Assembly: GCA_028456385.1 (NCBI GenBank)
Contig: JALNQF010000397.1
Span: 1-35,496 of the forward strand
Direction of reading: 5' to 3'
Origin: Ophiosphaerella korrae
Lineage: Eukaryota; Ascomycota; Dothideomycetes; Pleosporales; Phaeosphaeriaceae
DNA length: 35,496 bases
Shown here: positions 9,751-20,145 of the stretch, one piece after another
Layout of the letters: every line of letters starts with the position of its first letter
Position numbering within the stretch: position 1 is the stretch's first letter
Notes under the pieces: generated by a model
What the model was told of the DNA's origin: nothing
The model's input: the letters and a program-made list of their open reading frames with translations, nothing else
Databases searched by the model: none
Position numbers and translations under genes: made by a program

Positions 9751-11640
9751 CTAATTAGTAGATAATTAACTTTATCTACAAATTAGTAAAGTAAAGATAG
9801 AGTTAAACCTTCTAAACAAAGTTAGTCTCTATTTCGTGCGTATCCTAAATAGAAATTACTAGAGATAAGAAGATTAATTACTACTCTATATACTAACTAA
9901 AGATACCTATACTATCCTTACTATAAAGTATATAGACTATCTTTAATTTCTATATAAAATAGTAGGAGATAGTATACAACTTATATATAGACAATAGACT
10001 ATACGATTAAACCTATAGTAACTTAAAAAAATAATAATACGATAGTATTAGATATAGAAACCCTAGTAACCTTAAGTTACCTAACAATATTAGCTCTACT
10101 AAGAAGATCGCGCGCACTAAGTAAGCTAAGAGATAGCTATAAAGAACTTATAAAAATTATAAATATTATAGTAGTAATACTAAGGTAAGAAACTAATATA
10201 GAATACTAGCATAACACAATTAATATAAAGAATCTAATAAAGGAACAATTATCTTTATACGTAAGATATATACTCTATAACTTCTATATATTAAGCCTTA
10301 ATAGTACAAATTTCCTCTAATTATTTATAGAAGATTTTAAAGAATAGATAGAAACGTACTTTAGCTAACTTAACTATACGTTTAGGAGAGAACTATTAGT
10401 AATACTAATAGAAAAAGGCATCCTTGCTAACTCTAATAAAAAAGACAACTAAAGTAAGAAGCTATATAATATTACATAAAGAAGATATATAATAACTAAT
10501 ATAACTATAATCCTAGTCTACCTAAAACTAACTATAAAAATAGAGGAGCTATATAACAACAATAAAGATAAGAAATCCTACCTAACGCCTTTAGAATTAA
10601 CTTTATACCCTCGCACAACTAATATAAGGTATCTATTACCTATACCTATACTAACCTTATAACCTCTAATAATTTACTTACTTATCTTACGCATAAATAT
10701 AACACTAGGCTAACTACTAAATATACTACTATACTATTAGTAAGAATAGGTAATACAACCTATACATAATAAAGAATATAGATAGCTAATAGCTTATAAC
10801 TTATATAAATTACTACTAACTAATAAGTACGCTAATAAAAGAGTACTACCTAAGAAAATTATATAATTTTAGAAAATATAGAAAAAAGATAATAATTATA
10901 CTAGTAAACTATATAATATCTTAGCTAATAAGACTTGTATTTTTATTAAAATTTATTAACGCCTAGATATCTATAAGCCTTAGTACCTAAACCTATTCTT
11001 AGATATACTTAAGGGACGTACAAGTATATACTATATATACAATATTAGCCCTAGCTATATATAGAAACACCTATATAAAAAGATTAATAACTACTTTAAT
11101 ATAAATATTAACTATAGCTAGTACTAGACTAACTAGATAATAATAACCTTTACACGCTATAAGTAAAAGAACCTAGACAAGACCCTATATAAGACCCTAG
11201 AGATAATAATTAATAAACTAACCCTTACCTAGAGGGCGCTAGAGAAAGATTTTTAGGGAGAAATTCCCCTCTATATAGTAGTAGTCTAAGCGTGCTAAGG
11301 CTAATAAGAACTAGAACAAGCTATATTCTTAATTAGGCCTACGTGCAAAGTACTATTTAGCGACCTATAATTAGCTCTCTAAATTATAATAGATTAGTAA
11401 ATATACTAGTACTTATAAGGGCCTACTAACTTATACTATACTAATAGATAGTATTACTTAACCCTATATACAAAATATCCTAACAATAACTACAAAGAGA
11501 ATAAATAATAAATATTTCCCTAAAGAATAAGACTACTCTTTATATAAAGAAGACTATATAGTAAGCTAATAAACTACTTCTAAAAACAATACTTTATATA
11601 TAATAAAAAAAGATACTAGTTATTAAACTACTTACGTATA
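9751..11640 (+). pseudogene. Copia-1 gag region
   Basis: The leader and Gag part of the polyprotein. From 10330 the frame used by pol can be followed with only TAA and TAG interruptions: EDFKE*IETYFS, then RRELLVILIEKGILANSNKKD, which looks like a helical copia Gag. The first ~580 bases after the LTR hold no domain I can recognise. A Cys/His-rich motif follows at about 11645-11720 (the KAKR*YI stretch and a surviving TGC codon), resembling the knuckle found before protease in fungal copia polyproteins. Confidence 0.65.
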
Positions 11641-12310
11641 GATAGATTAAAAGCTAAACGCTAATATATTAGTTTGTGCAAAGAACTCTATAACTACACT
11701 CTATTACAAGAAGCTATTATAGCCTATATTATAAGCTTTAAAAGAGAACTAGATAATAAAGATAAAGAAATAGAATAGAAAGATAGCTACAAATTAATAT
11801 ATAAAGAAGATAGTAGTAAATAGGCTATATAATACTTTACCTTAGTAGTATACTTTTATTATACAACTAAAGAAGATATATATAGTATAGAAATATAAAG
11901 CTAGGTAGACTAATTTACTCTAGATAAAAGATACTATACAACGTACTAAGGCGAACTATAGGATATAGGGGTAGCTAAAGTCTCTATAGTTAGTAAGGCC
12001 TAACTTAAAGCCTATCTTAGAGAGAACTTACGTATAAAGGTAGACTAGTCTCTAAGAAAGATAAACGTAAGCTTTAGAGGCTAAAACCTAAAAGGATTAC
12101 TAGGCACTATACAAATTAACAATCCTATTAGAATAGTTATATACTATATCCTAGATACCCTAATACTATTCTTTTTATCCCTAGTAGACGCTAACTACTT
12201 TAGAGTATACTTTAACAACGTACTTAATATTATTATATAAAAAGATAGTATAATAGTTCTAGTAATATATAAATAAGGATACCTATTCTTTAATATTAGT
12301 AAAGAAGAAA
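11641..12310 (+). pseudogene. Copia-1 zinc knuckle and aspartic protease
   Basis: The protease matures the polyprotein. Its D-T-G catalytic triplet reads D-I-G at 11962-11970; ACA to ATA is a CpA to TpA change. Further on, SLVDANYFRVYFNN near 12175-12220 matches the segment preceding the integrase in fungal copia proteins (usually a DMDRLGVYFNN-like motif). Loss of the active-site Thr and several stops make it non-functional. It is in the same frame as gag and integrase. Confidence 0.75.
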
Positions 12311-13330
12311 CTACCTCTTTCTTTATAGAAGTAGAACTAAGACGCTTATACTAACGCTTTAGATACCTTTATATAGAAAGACTCTATAAGATACTAATAG
12401 AAGCTAGATATAAGATAAACCCTTCTATACTAGAACAAATTAAAAAGTTCTACTACTTCTACTAGCTATATAGAGCTCTACTACAAAGGTTTAAGTTTAT
12501 AATTAAAGATAATACCTACTTTAACTATAAAATAGTTATTAATATCGTATATATTATAAATAAGGACGCCCTCTACGTTATTAACGTAAATACCTTATTC
12601 TAGGCCGCTACATTCTTTAAATTAATATCTATACAAGATATATAGAAAGTACTATATAAATACTAGATAAATATATACTAAGGACTACTAGACTATATTA
12701 TATATAACCTAGAGACAAACTTTATAGTAGAGGAATTTAAGAATTATACAAGAATTATAGGCGTAGAATATAGACAAATACTAGTTAAAGTATATTAGGT
12801 AGTAGGAAAGGTTAAACGTACGTATATACCCCTCTACTATACGTTTAATATATTAAAGGTAGAACTTAGTAAAGATATAGATAATAAGGATATCTTATAA
12901 ATAGTAGTAAAAGCTCTTAATAATATAGCTAGCCTAGATAGACTTATACCTACCCTACTAGTATTTAGCGCATACCTAAGAATTAATAAAGACTTACCCC
13001 CTTTACCTAATATTACTATAAGGGTAAACGCAATACAAAAAGCTATAAGAATATTATAGAATAAAAGGGTAAAAGCTAATATAAACTAAGTAATTAATAC
13101 CTATAATAGCCTAAAATTGTATAAGATCCTAAACCTCCCTCTTAACTTAGAAATTATAGTTTAGAGAGAAAAGAAAGGATAGATTAGACTATACAAAATC
13201 TAAGGCATTAAAGATTAAGACGTAATAATTAATCTTAAAAATAGCCTAGCTACATTTAGATATACCTAAGCTAAACCCTATTACTGCGTAGACTAACTAC
13301 TACACCTAAATATAGTAGACTAAGACAACC
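12311..13330 (+). pseudogene. Copia-1 integrase, all three catalytic acids changed
   Basis: A retroviral-type DDE integrase of the copia class. The zinc module reads EVELRRLY*RFRYLYIERLYKI, where His residues of the usual HHCC module are Tyr and the later Cys pair near 12450 is also Tyr. In the core the first Asp is Asn (VINIVYI, codon 12541-12543), the second is Asn (YIIYNLETNF, near 12700) and the Glu is Lys (VVGKVKRTY, near 12812). The C-terminal part includes LNNIASLDRLIPTLLVF and *REKKG*IRLYKI, a good match to fungal copia polyproteins. All three substitutions are G-to-A changes. Confidence 0.9.
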
Positions 13331-13489
13331 TAGATAAACTACCTCCTATATAGATTAAACTTCTACTAACAAGAAGACGTAGTTAACTAAGAAAAACTAT
13401 ATAAGAAGAACTAGACAAAAATAATAACCTAATCCTTATATAATAAAAAGGACAGCGTAAAAGGACTATACGTTAAGACGCAGACTTAT

Positions 13490-14430
13490 TCCTAAACTAG
13501 AAAGAAAAGGATAACTACGTACTTACTATCTAACTACGTAAAGAAAGTATTATTACAACCCTAGGGATACTATTTAAAGAATTAGACTATATAGAAATAG
13601 AAGCCTTTATTTCTAATAGTACCTTTAAGATTCTACTATTTAATCTAAATAAACACTAAAGAAGAATCTTTAACCTCTAACTTATATAAAAAGTTAAAGG
13701 AAAGATAACCTAACTATATAAGAAATCTAGGCTAGTACTAGTAAGATACTTAGATAAAGGTAAAAAGGAGATCCTAACTTAATCTCCTATAATCTAATAT
13801 ATAAGTTAAAAGCTTATACTAGTAATTAGCACCTTACTAATTACTTTGTATAGAATACACTATAAACTTAAGGATATTACCTAGGTATATATCTAATTAA
13901 TAGATAAGCTCCTCTATACGCTATACGTAAAACTACTAAAGGAACTAAAGGACTTATTTCTACTAAACACTATCTTACGCATTATACGCCTACTCTACAG
14001 CGTAGTAGAATTAGGCTTATACTAGTTTAAGACGTACTATAACTACTATAAAGATAAACTTAAAATAAAGACCTTCTTAAATAACTTATACTTACTAATT
14101 ATAGATAAAAAACAAACTATATTTAGAATTATAGGACTATAAATAGATAATATAATTAGTATTATAATAAAAACCTTTATATAAAAAGAACAAGAAGAAC
14201 TTAAATATATAAAGTTCTACGTAAAACTAAAGATAATCCTATTAAAAGACTAACCTATTAAGTTTAATAGAGGAAAGATCTTAATTATATAGAATAAGAT
14301 ATACTTTAGATAAAAAGAATAGATTAACTATCTCTATACGATTAACATACTAGTAAAAGACGCTACCTAATAATATATTATCTAAAGGGTAAGGGGAGTA
14401 TACGTTGTATTAGTATACTAACTAGAAGTA
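13490..14430 (+). pseudogene. Copia-1 reverse transcriptase (RVT_2 type)
   Basis: The copia-type polymerase. Near 13555, LGILFKELDYIEIEAFI matches the start of the domain in fungal copia proteins. KKSRLVLVRYLD and LILVISTLLITLYRIHYKLKDIT follow, and RLLYSVVELGLY*F near 13990 corresponds to the PLYGI.EAG.HW block. The catalytic box reads L*IDNIISI; the second Asp of the DD pair is Asn at 14149-14151 (GAT-GAT to GAT-AAT, a TpG to TpA change). Confidence 0.88.
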
Positions 14431-14559
14431 GTATTTAACTTAGTAGTTGTAGCACAAATAATAAACCTATTACTAGAAGATATTAAAGCTCTAAACGTAC
14501 GAATCTAATAGTAAATTAACAACTAAGAATAAAGCCTAACCTACGTCCTACTATAACTT

Positions 14560-15118
14560 AATTGCGTAAAGTTATTTATCTTTATAGATAGATTATTTAC
14601 TAATAATAAAGACCTTAGCTCCTAACTAGGATTTATTATCGTCCTTGCTATAGAATAATATACGTAGGATAAATATAGCTTTAAAATCTATAGTAATATT
14701 ATACACTAGAACTTAATTAAATATAAAAGAGTTACTAGGAGTATTCTAGTAAGCAAACTATATAGAATAGTAAATAGCTTTAATAACGCTATTACTATTA
14801 GTATAATACTCTAATAAATTATACAAATATTTAATATACTACCTATCCTAGTAGTAGTATACTTAGACTTAAAATCCCTATACAACTACTTTATAAAATT
14901 AGGTATAATAAACGAGAAGAGACTTATAATTAATATTATATCCCTTAAGAAGTTATACGAAAATAGAGAGATTATAGAAGTCTAATAAATTAATAGTAAA
15001 GACAACTTAGTAGATATATATATAAAGAAGACCCTAAACTTAGCTATAAAAAGACTTGTCTTAAATAATATACTTAAGATAAAGGTAAAAGTATTTATAG
15101 ATAGACTTAAGCCTATAT
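14560..15118 (+). pseudogene. Copia-1 RNase H
   Basis: Removes the RNA strand during reverse transcription. KLFIFIDRLFTNNKDLSS near 14570-14620 matches the copia RNase H start and keeps its Asp (codon 14587). Further on come IIH*NLIKYKRVTRSILVSKLYRI (split by one stop), VVVYLDLKSLYNYFIKLG near 14850-14910 and NSKDNLVDIYIKK near 14995. The frame meets TAA at 15118, which may be the true stop or a mutated Gln. Confidence 0.88.
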
Positions 15119-15141
15119 AACTAAAAAACTAATAAAGGTAT

Positions 15142-15440
15142 AAGGAGAAGCCTCCTCCTTATAAGCTAAAAAAAAAAAAAGAGCTAAGTAAAAGAAGCTT
15201 AAGCTCCTACCTATATATATATATTACTTTTCTCTCTCTCTCTTCTTTTTATTCTTCTTCTTCTTCTTATAGTAGACTAATATCTATTAGCCTTAGCTAA
15301 TAGATAATAATAAGCGCAAGTAAGTTAAATAGTAAGCCTTACTTCTTCTAGATACTATATAGTAAAGAAAAGACTTTTAAATTTATACTAAAGAAACTCT
15401 TCTCTTCTTCTTTTCTCTCTCTCTACGTAAATAAGCCTAC
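15142..15440. repeat. Low-complexity block after Copia-1 pol
   Basis: This holds a short hairpin at 15142-15160 (aaggag...ctcctt), a run of 13 A at 15168-15180, a second hairpin at 15181-15206, an (AT)n run near 15211-15225, a CT/CTT pyrimidine tract at 15226-15269 and another CT run near 15412-15424. It separates pol from the Gln-rich frame. A pyrimidine tract here could be a 3' splice or promoter region for that frame, but this is speculative. Confidence 0.7.
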
Positions 15441-16024
15441 GCGCTAAATATAATACTTATAATAAGTACTATAACTCTACTAGACGTAAGAGCTATAAGA
15501 CTCTTCCTAGAAGCTAAGAACTATATAGTATTTAAGGAAGGGCGAAGGCTCTAAATAACTACTATACTAGTAAGTACACTAAATACTTATAAGGGCGCTC
15601 TAGCTCTATACTAGTAGCGCGTAGAAATACTCCTCTTAATAGACTATCTTAGTAGCCTAGAGCTATAAGTTAGTGCCTAAAGGTAAGGAAACTATTACGT
15701 TATATAATAGTAAAGTAGTAATTACAACCTTATTATCTTATATAATTATTAGCTACCTAACACTATATAAGTAAAGGATATAATATACGTTTATATAGAG
15801 AGAGCGTATAAAGCGCTAATAACTAAGCTACCTAGTAAGTAGAACTACTAAGATATAGCTACTAGTAGCGCTATAGACTATAACGTTACTAAAGGTAATA
15901 TAGGTAGTAGTAAGGGTAGCTAAAGATAATAAACTAGTAAAGATAAGTAATATAATCTACTATATACGTTAGTATTATATAAAAATATAAAGGAAGAGAT
16001 AGAGAAACTATATAGTGCTAGTAC

Positions 16025-16105
16025 TAGTACTAGTAGTAATAGTAGTAGTAGTAGTAATAGTAGTAGTAATAGTAGTAGTAATAGTAGTAGTAATAGTAAT
16101 AGTAA

Positions 16106-16166
<61 letters not shown>
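16025..16166 (+). repeat. TAG/TAA triplet array, former CAG/CAA repeat
   Basis: A trinucleotide run dominated by TAG with TAA units interspersed and two TAC near the start. CpA to TpA change turns both Gln codons, CAG and CAA, into exactly these two triplets. The mixture therefore points to a coding poly-Gln tract more than to a simple microsatellite. The reverse strand reads CTA/TTA and so appears as an open poly-Leu frame. Confidence 0.75.
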
Positions 16167-16168
<2 letters not shown>

Positions 16169-16297
16169 CCTAGACAAGAGTTAGTAAAAATAAGAATATA
16201 AGGGAAGATACTATATAGAGATAGTAGTAGATATAACCTAAAGAAAAGAAGAACTAAGCTAGAAGGAGGGGTAAGTACTTATATATCTAGCTACGTA

Positions 16298-16470
16298 ATA
16301 CAATAATACAATAATAATATATAATAAGACAATAACAATATTATAATAATATAATAACAAGGCTATAACAATATAATAACGATATAATAATAATATATAA
16401 CAAGATAACAACAATACAATAATAAGATAACAATAATACAATTATAATACAATAGTAATATAATAATAAC
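16298..16470 (+). repeat. CAA/TAA/AAC-rich tract
   Basis: An imperfect array of CAA, TAA, AAT, AAC and ATA triplets in register with the TAG array 92 codons upstream. Surviving CAA units among TAA units show the direction of change. It is read as a former Gln/Asn/Tyr-rich segment of the extra Copia-1 frame. Confidence 0.65.
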
Positions 16471-16692
16471 AAGACTAACCTACTATGTAAACAATAGTAA
16501 CCTATAAAGAAACTACCCTAATACTAATTATATAAAGGAACTAATAACTACACAAATAAAGGAAAGAAAGAAGATAGGAAAATAGAGACGTATAAAAACA
16601 ACCTAAAAATAAGAGAAATACTAAAGGACCTACTATATAAACGCACCTTAACAAAAATCTAAAAGAAAACTCTAAAAACAAAGAATTACTAG

Positions 16693-16926
16693 TATCTATA
16701 CGTAATAACTTAAGCTAATAGCTAAGCTGTTACGCACGACGTTAGGGGTAACAAGACGTATAGGCCTTTTAGCCTATATATAGAATTAAGTATATATAAT
16801 ATATACTCCTACTACGTATAGAGGAAGATATAAATAAACACCCTTTACTTTTCCTTACTTAACCCTATACGCTAGTATATCCTAGTTTCTCTATAAGCCT
16901 CTATAGTAGACGAAGCTCTATTAACA
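16693..16926 (+). repeat. 3' LTR of Copia-1 (234 bp)
   Basis: It begins TATCTATACG where the 5' copy has TGTCTGTACG and ends ATTAACA, keeping the terminal CA that the 5' copy has lost. It is directly followed by ATATT. No clear polypurine tract is visible before 16693; the preceding bases are A-rich. Confidence 0.93.
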
Positions 16927-16931
16927 ATATT
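16927..16931. repeat. Right target-site duplication of Copia-1 (ATATT)
   Basis: An exact copy of 9512-9516. Confidence 0.93.
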
Positions 16932-17099
16932 ACTATATTCTTTTAGGTCCTTTAGTTCTAGTAGTTATATCTTTTCTTCTTTTTAAAACTTTTTAAAAGC
17001 TACTTCTTTTTCTTTATACTTTATTATACTTTAATTATATATTACTATAACTACTTAAAAGAGTATAACTCTTTTAACTTTTATAAAGATCTTTTATAT

Positions 17100-17640
17100 T
17101 AGCTATATAAAGGCTTTATTATATTTCTTTTTTAATATTATTACTTTAGCTATATAATCTAGCTTTCTAAAGAGTCTATTTACTAGGTTTATAGTACTTA
17201 AATAGTAATAGATAATAAAGTTAAACTTTATTAGGCTTAAGTAGGCCTAGACTTACTTATAGTTTAATATCTTAGTTTCTATAAACTATTTTAGGTTATA
17301 GTAGTCTATAAAGATCTTAAATAGAACTCTATTAAGGTAGTAGTACTAGTACTCTAAACTCTTAGTTATTATAAGTAACTTTTAGTTATATATATTATAA
17401 TTATACTCTACTTAGATAAATTTCTTTAAGAAGAAGTTAACTAGCCTCTACTAAGCTAGGTTACCTTTAGTTAAAACTAATTAGCTTAATATACCTATAA
17501 TTACTCTACTTAAAGTATTAACTTCTACTCTAATCTCTTTTATTTATATAAAGTACGTAAGAATAAGTACTTTAAAAAAAGTATCTTTTAGTTTTTAAAA
17601 AGCTTAGCGTACTTCTTTTCTAATTTTAATTCTTTAGCTT
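17100..17640 (-). pseudogene. Gypsy-2 RNase H
   Basis: LKDTFFKVLILTYF, VEVNTLSRVIIGILS and VNFFLKKFI*VEYNYNIYN follow one another in the order seen in Ty3/gypsy RNase H domains (...ETDASGYAIGGVLSQ...FFSRKM...ETRYE...). The catalytic TDAS Asp is now Asn (VNTLS). Stops are TAA or TAG at expected Gln or Trp positions. It is non-functional. Confidence 0.85.
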
Positions 17641-17699
17641 TCTTTTCTCTTTTAAGTAAGCTTACTCTAAGCTATATTTAAGCTCTTTTAAGTTAATCT

Positions 17700-18430
17700 T
17701 ATTAGAAGTAAAGTAATATAAAAGAATTTCTATATAAATTACTTATAGTAGTTTATAAAACTAATAAATACTTTTATTTTATATACTATATATAGAATTA
17801 GTTATTCTTAAACTATTTTAATATAACTTATATCTATACTAACCCCTTTAAGTAAAATAATATACCTTAGGTACTCTATATACTATATATACTACTTATA
17901 TTTCTTAAGCTTTATAAATAGCTTAAATTAGTATAGCCTTTTTAGTACTTCTTTTACGTAGCTTATATACTCCTCTTCTATATCTAAAAAGAGTAAGATA
18001 TTATTAAAGTAAATAATATAAGTAATATTAATAAGACTTACTAATACCTAGTTTATATAAGCCTAGTACTAGGCTAAAGTATTTATAAAGCTAAAAAGTA
18101 TTACTATATACTTAAAGTAGCTATATCTAGTCCTAAGGTAGTTTTCTATTTATTACTTTCTTTAATTCTAATATAGTAGTATATATCTCTAATATTAAGC
18201 TTAGTATAGTACTTTACTTATACTAACTACTTTAGTAACTCTATAATTAGAAGTAATAAATACTAGTTTTTAAAAGTTATCTTATTAAAACCTCTATAGT
18301 CTATATATAGCTTTAGGCTATTATCTTTCTTTTTTATAAAGAGTATTAGTACTTTTACTAAAGATTTTAAGTATTTTATCTACTTTTAACTTATAAAGTT
18401 AGCTAGGTACTTCTTTAGTACTTATAACTT
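17700..18430 (-). pseudogene. Gypsy-2 reverse transcriptase, both YxDD Asp lost
   Basis: From the right: LFIKKKDNSLKLYIDYRGF near 18340-18280, a typical gypsy N-terminal block; NYLRTRYSYFKYIVILFSF near 18140-18070, corresponding to the AFRTRYG..EY.VMPFGL block; then IYFNNILLF near 18010-17985. YxDD has become YFNN, with both Asn codons at 18000-18005. A one-base deletion relative to the family frame lies near 18140. The C-terminal connection runs to about 17700. Confidence 0.88.
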
Positions 18431-19199
18431 AGTTACTAAGAGATTATATAGTAGCTAGTAGAGTAGTTATATATCTTATACTAAATTTATAGCTAAATCT
18501 AAAGGTTTATACTTTACTAGAGTTATAGAGTTTTCTTTAGAGGCTATATCTATATACTTAGTATATTATAAGAGTAATAAGCTTCTATTAAAGCTAATTA
18601 GGCTACTTTAGCCTATATAGCTTACTAAATACGTATATATATTACTCTATAAACTATATATTATTTAGTTAAACTATTTAGTATCTTTTATACTTACTAG
18701 TTTAAACTTTAGTATATTTTTAGCTTTCTTACCTTAAAAGAGTACTCTTCTAGTACTATAGCTTATTTTAGGTTAATACTTATTAACCTAAAGTAAACTA
18801 AAGTATATATTATTCTTCTTAGTATCTATTACTATTAATATTACTTAGTATATCTATATATACCTACGTATATCTATAAAAGTAATATCTACTATTATTA
18901 TACTATATATATTTAACTCTTCTCTATTTATACTTTCTACTATTATATTAAGTAAAGAAGTAATAAAGAAGCTTTATTCTTTTACTACTATAGCTAATAA
19001 GAAGTTAAGTTATAACCTCTTATCTATTATAACCTTAAGCTATAGTACTATACTTATTACTACTTTAATTATTAAGAAATATCTTAGCTTTATCTAAGTA
19101 GTATTATAAAAAGAACTTAAGTTTTTTTTTTCTTTTAATAAAGCTATATAAGCTATAAAGTAAAAGATTAGTTTTTAGAGCTCTATTTTTTTTATAGCT

Positions 19200-19654
19200 T
19201 AAGTAAAGCTATACTTAACGTTTATTTTTTAGGCTTTATATAATTAATAATCTTATATATAGAGTTTTTATAGTTAAAATATATAAAAAGATAGTAATAA
19301 GTTTTACCTCTATACTTCTTAAGCTTAACTAAGTTATTTTATACTAGTTTATCTTACTTTACTTTTTTTAGAGTTTTTTTATTTCTTTCTAACTCTAACT
19401 AGTTTATTTAGTAGTTCTTCTTCTTCTCTTTAGCTTCTTTAGTTTATAATAGTTACGTTTACTTTTTTATATATAGCTAGCGCTAGTATATAATATTAGC
19501 TTACTCTTCTACTTATATAAGTATTATTAGCCTTTTTAGTAGAAGAAGTACTAATTAATTCTATATTACGTATAATAGTACTTTTTTATACCCTAATACT
19601 TATAGCTCTAAGGTTTAGCCTAGTAGCTCTTTTTAGAGTAGGCGTATATACTCT
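19200..19654 (-). pseudogene. Gypsy-2 gag C-terminal part with zinc knuckle
   Basis: A CX2CX4HX4C knuckle lies at 19240-19281, read leftward as Y-F-N-Y-K-N-S-I-Y-K-I-I-N-Y: all three Cys and the His are now Tyr. Upstream (19300-19654) is a basic, Ser/Arg/Glu-rich stretch with few stops, as expected for the Gag tail. The N-terminal half of Gag is missing at the junction with Copia-2 at 19655. Protease should lie at 18600-19190, but I could not place its active site. Confidence 0.7.
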
Positions 19655-20145
19655 TATTAGATAAGTTATATAATTAGATACTTAATACGTAATTAGATAC
19701 GTAATTAGATACGTAATTAGATACGTAATTTTATAAATAATTACTAAGTTACTAACTTTACTATAGCTAAAAAGATTATAGCCTAGACCTTTATAAATAA
19801 AGAATTTTATATATAAAGAAATAGACTATATTTATATAACTAATATAATAAAGAAACTAGTACTTTAATAGAAGAGATATTAAGGATCTAGCTTACTACT
19901 ATCTTAAGAGACTTAACTAAGACTACTATATTATAGTATATAGATAGAGCGTAGAGCTAGAGATAAGAGAATAAAAAAATTAACTCTTTACTTACTAAGT
20001 TTATACCTAATACTTTTAAGTTATAAGTAACTAACTAAAAATAAGCTTTTCTAAAAGCCTTAGTATCTCTCTAATAAGGCTCTTATATAGCTATTATAAA
20101 AAAGCTATTTTTATTAAACTACTATAACTTCCTCTAAATCTAATA
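19655..20145 (+). repeat. Left LTR of Copia-2 (491 bp)
   Basis: It begins TATTAGATAAG (originally TG) and ends AATCTAATA (originally CA). It has extra copies of a 12-bp unit acgtaattagat near 19689-19735, and an extra segment of about 22 bp near 19880, compared with the right LTR. Confidence 0.85.
19689..19735 (+). repeat. 12-bp tandem repeat in the Copia-2 left LTR
   Basis: Three full copies and one partial copy of acgtaattagat in direct tandem. The right LTR has a single copy near 24831, so the array expanded or contracted after the two LTRs diverged. Confidence 0.85.

Larger units (their letters stand above)
15425..16690 (+). pseudogene. Copia-1 extra ORF: decayed Gln/Asn/Tyr-rich protein 3' of pol
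   Basis: One + strand frame, offset by one base from pol, runs about 400 codons to the 3' LTR with stops that are only TAA or TAG. The first 28 codons (from 15431) have none. Early segments read RGRAKALNNYYTSKYTKYL-like around a stop near 15533-15590, then SSSILVARRNTPLNRLS. At 16025-16166 the frame is a long run of TAG with interspersed TAA, best explained as former CAG/CAA poly-Gln. At 16301-16470, in the same frame, CAA and TAA codons alternate with AAC, AAT and TAC. A basic tail follows. No domain is recognised. On the minus strand the same DNA reads as poly-Leu and Ile/Leu/Tyr; these are shadows in my view. It may be an accessory protein of the element or a captured host exon. Confidence 0.5.
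9517..16926 (+). mobile_element. Copia-1: complete RIP-mutated Ty1/copia element with an extra 3' ORF
   Basis: A 7410-bp LTR retrotransposon inserted in the Gypsy-2 integrase. The domain order protease, integrase, reverse transcriptase, RNase H is diagnostic of Ty1/copia. Landmark codons at 10330 (gag), 11962 (protease), 12541 (integrase), 14146 (reverse transcriptase) and 14587 (RNase H) share one frame, so gag-pol was a single ORF. After pol ends near 15118, about 1.5 kb precedes the 3' LTR and holds a decayed Gln/Asn-rich reading frame in another frame. Mutation load is moderate: ACA and CAA triplets survive. Confidence 0.94.
16932..19654 (-). mobile_element. Gypsy-2, right part: gag end, reverse transcriptase, RNase H
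   Basis: The continuation of Gypsy-2 on the other side of Copia-1. Reading leftward from 19654: gag tail, zinc knuckle, linker/protease region, reverse transcriptase, RNase H and the start of integrase, which then joins 9511 in frame across the ATATT site (ELKDLKEYS before the junction, NID*SKKATSNKLED after). Heavily AT-rich, with at least one single-base frameshift in reverse transcriptase near 18140. Its 5' end and 5' LTR are not seen; Copia-2 begins at 19655. Confidence 0.88.

Noticed and set aside
15142..15206. Hairpins next to a run of A that resemble bacterial terminators
   Set aside because: The context is a fungal retrotransposon; similar hairpins arise easily in this composition and no transcription unit of that kind is present.
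15920..16177. Open minus-strand frame giving a long poly-Leu protein
   Set aside because: It starts at a TTG, consists almost wholly of CTA and TTA codons, and is the complement of the TAG/TAA array. It stays open only because RIP leaves CTG to CTA synonymous. Not treated as a gene.
16259..16441. Open minus-strand frame of about 60 residues rich in Ile, Leu and Tyr
   Set aside because: The complement of the CAA/TAA tract, starting at TTG. Composition is explained by the repeat; no domain is present.
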